DNA of 64,000 nucleotides, from the NCBI RefSeq assembly GCF_016612995.1, contig NZ_JAEOAH010000008.1, forward strand, positions 56,704-120,703, written 5' to 3'. Positions 63,257 through 64,000 of the stretch are shown one piece after another (position 1 is the stretch's first letter; each line of letters opens with the position of its first letter). The position numbers were made by a program, and so were the translations under genes. The notes beneath the pieces were generated by a model, which was not told where the DNA came from, made no database searches, and worked only from the letters and a program-made list of their open reading frames with translations. Source of the DNA: Viridibacillus soli. Lineage in GTDB: Bacteria > Bacillota > Bacilli > Bacillales_A > Planococcaceae.

Positions 63257-63413
63257 AATGTTTATAATGTGTAATTTTTCTGATAAATAGGATTTTTTTC
63301 AGGAAGAACGTTAATGTATTAGCAGAAGAGGAAGATTTCAGGGGTTCGAGGAGTATTCTAATAGTATTGGACGAGTTGATATGATGTGGGCTGTATTGTT
63401 AGGAGCATTATTA
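63257..63413. other. Intergenic region with a coding-like scrap
   Basis: Around 63335-63445 one plus-strand frame reads FQGFEEYSNSIGRVDMMWAV and LLGALLEKADVPYIRE without a start; it may be gene debris. Nothing else is visible. Confidence 0.3.
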
Positions 63414-63455
63414 GAAAAAGCCGATGTCCCATATATAAGAGAACATCGGCTTTTC
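63414..63455 (-). terminator. Terminator of the repeat-rich protein gene
   Basis: AAAAAGCCGATGT pairs with ACATCGGCTTTT. On the minus strand the stem is followed by T5. Confidence 0.75.
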
Positions 63456-63456
63456 A

Positions 63457-63774
63457 CTATCTAAACAAACTCATAAAAGATCCTAATTGTCTCATCATAT
63501 TATATCCATTCTTTATGGTACCGGCGTGACCCATAAGTGTGTTTAGATGGTTCAGCAGGTTTCCTAAAATACCTGGAGATGAATTGTTAGGGGATATGAA
63601 AGATGGGTTCCATCTATTGTCGTAAGTTTGGCCAAACTGTCGTCCTTGGTAAGGTGCTCCAAATCGTTGTCCTTGATAATGAGAGCCAAACTGTTGTCCC
63701 TGATAAGGAGGGCCAAATACTTGTCTATTTCTTGGGGGAAAGGATCTTCCAGGAACTGGTGAAAAAAGTTGCAT
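63457..63774 (-). CDS. YqfQ/YppG-like protein with Gln/Gly repeats
   Basis: A 105-residue protein. Residues about 15-55 are tandem repeats of the form FGxxYQGxQ (VFGPPYQGQQFGSHYQGQRF and onwards), four imperfect units. The C-terminal part, LLNHLNTLMGHAGTIKNGYN then MMRQLGSFMSLFR, resembles the end of YqfQ/YppG-type Bacillus proteins, some of which are spore-associated. AGGAGGTGAG lies before ATG 63774. The repeat number may vary between strains. Confidence 0.65.
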   Translation of the reverse strand: MQLFSPVPGRSFPPRNRQVFGPPYQGQQFGSHYQGQRFGAPYQGRQFGQTYDNRWNPSFISPNNSSPGILGNLLNHLNTLMGHAGTIKNGYNMMRQLGSFMSLFR

Positions 63775-63899
63775 ATACTCACCTCCTAATAGAGTAACCT
63801 ATCAATAATATATGGCAGTATGCTGTTTGGAATTAGACTTTAATGAAACTATTATTTAAGTACACAAAGAGCAGAAACTTGGGTACATAAAAGAAGGCT

Positions 63900-64000
63900 A
63901 TGAGTTTACAACAAACTAGTACGCGACCTAATACCACAAGTCATTGAAAACTCAGGCAGCAAATTCACTACACGCACCCTAGATCTTACAGAACACTTAA
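63900..64000 (+). pseudogene. 5' part of a nucleotide pyrophosphohydrolase-like gene (partial, shifted start)
   Basis: From 63904 the frame reads VYNKLVRDLIPQVIENSGSK then FTTRTLDLTEHL to the window edge. This is the opening of MazG/phosphoribosyl-ATP-pyrophosphatase-like house-cleaning proteins, which start MxxYNKLVRDxIP. The only ATG (63900, with AGAAGG upstream) is one base out of frame. Either a one-base insertion or a sequence error separates start and body. The rest lies outside the window. Confidence 0.6.

Noticed and set aside
1..64000. tRNA and rRNA genes
   Set aside because: No cloverleaf with CCA end or conserved rRNA segments was recognised on either strand.

Overview
The window looks like chromosomal DNA of an AT-rich, low-GC Gram-positive of the order Bacillales. 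Signs are strong AGGAGG-type ribosome binding sites, frequent GTG and TTG starts, T-box leaders, a yybP-ykoY riboswitch, Fur, cre and Rho-independent terminator signals, and gene neighbourhoods known from Bacillus subtilis (ytcD/ytbD/ytbE; a YclNOPQ-like siderophore transporter beside an OmpR-type regulator). A Lysinibacillus/Planococcaceae or related Bacillaceae host is my guess; the sequence alone does not settle it. I see no rRNA, tRNA, CRISPR array or intact insertion sequence.

Layout. 0-12 kb: small housekeeping and accessory genes (nucleoside transporter, Mn-type riboswitch before a small RIO/YrzF-like kinase, ABM and VOC proteins, SIMPL protein, transglutaminase-like protein, NUDIX, VLRF1-type release factor), mixed with decayed copies (SIMPL duplicate, EcsC remnant, split GNAT). 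12-19 kb: M48 protease, YitT protein, a histidine phosphatase with an amber codon, an Xre relic, an IS66 relic, and a block bounded by inverted copies of a 43-bp element that holds a secreted protein. 19-25 kb: ytbE-ytbD divergent from ytcD, then threonyl-tRNA synthetase behind three nearly identical tandem T-boxes. 25-34 kb: an amidohydrolase abutting an anti-sigma-like relic, a divergent cluster of three zinc-ribbon proteins, an autoregulated Xre module, NUDIX and a secreted beta-helix protein. 34-42 kb: cupin, methyltransferases, ASCH, DinB and a broken S9 peptidase, rich in dispersed intergenic repeats.

The most distinctive system is at 42-54.4 kb. A 1064-residue STAND ATPase/TPR regulator with a C-terminal SARP-type (winged helix plus BTAD) output faces a nine-gene operon. 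The operon has a complete branched-chain-amino-acid-type ABC importer (binding protein, two ATPases, two permeases), a KAS III-like thiolase-fold enzyme with altered catalytic residues, an alpha/beta hydrolase, a FabG-like reductase and an AMP-forming acyl-CoA ligase. The promoter has a heptamer direct repeat of 11-bp period ending 8 bp before the -10, the geometry known for SARP activators, followed by a cre-like site. I read this as a ligand-controlled, catabolite-repressed uptake and CoA-dependent breakdown (or conversion) pathway for an unidentified carboxylic acid or ester.

54-64 kb: a small hydrolase, several relics (zinc-finger, HTH, AraC), an orphan OmpR-type response regulator with a degraded acidic pocket, and a Fur-boxed FecCD-type siderophore importer. 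Its promoter shares an unusual 11-bp direct-repeat design with a second, orphan promoter at 55.6 kb. The window has many single frameshifts and nonsense codons, so either the strain carries many pseudogenes or the assembly has residual errors; each case is noted.
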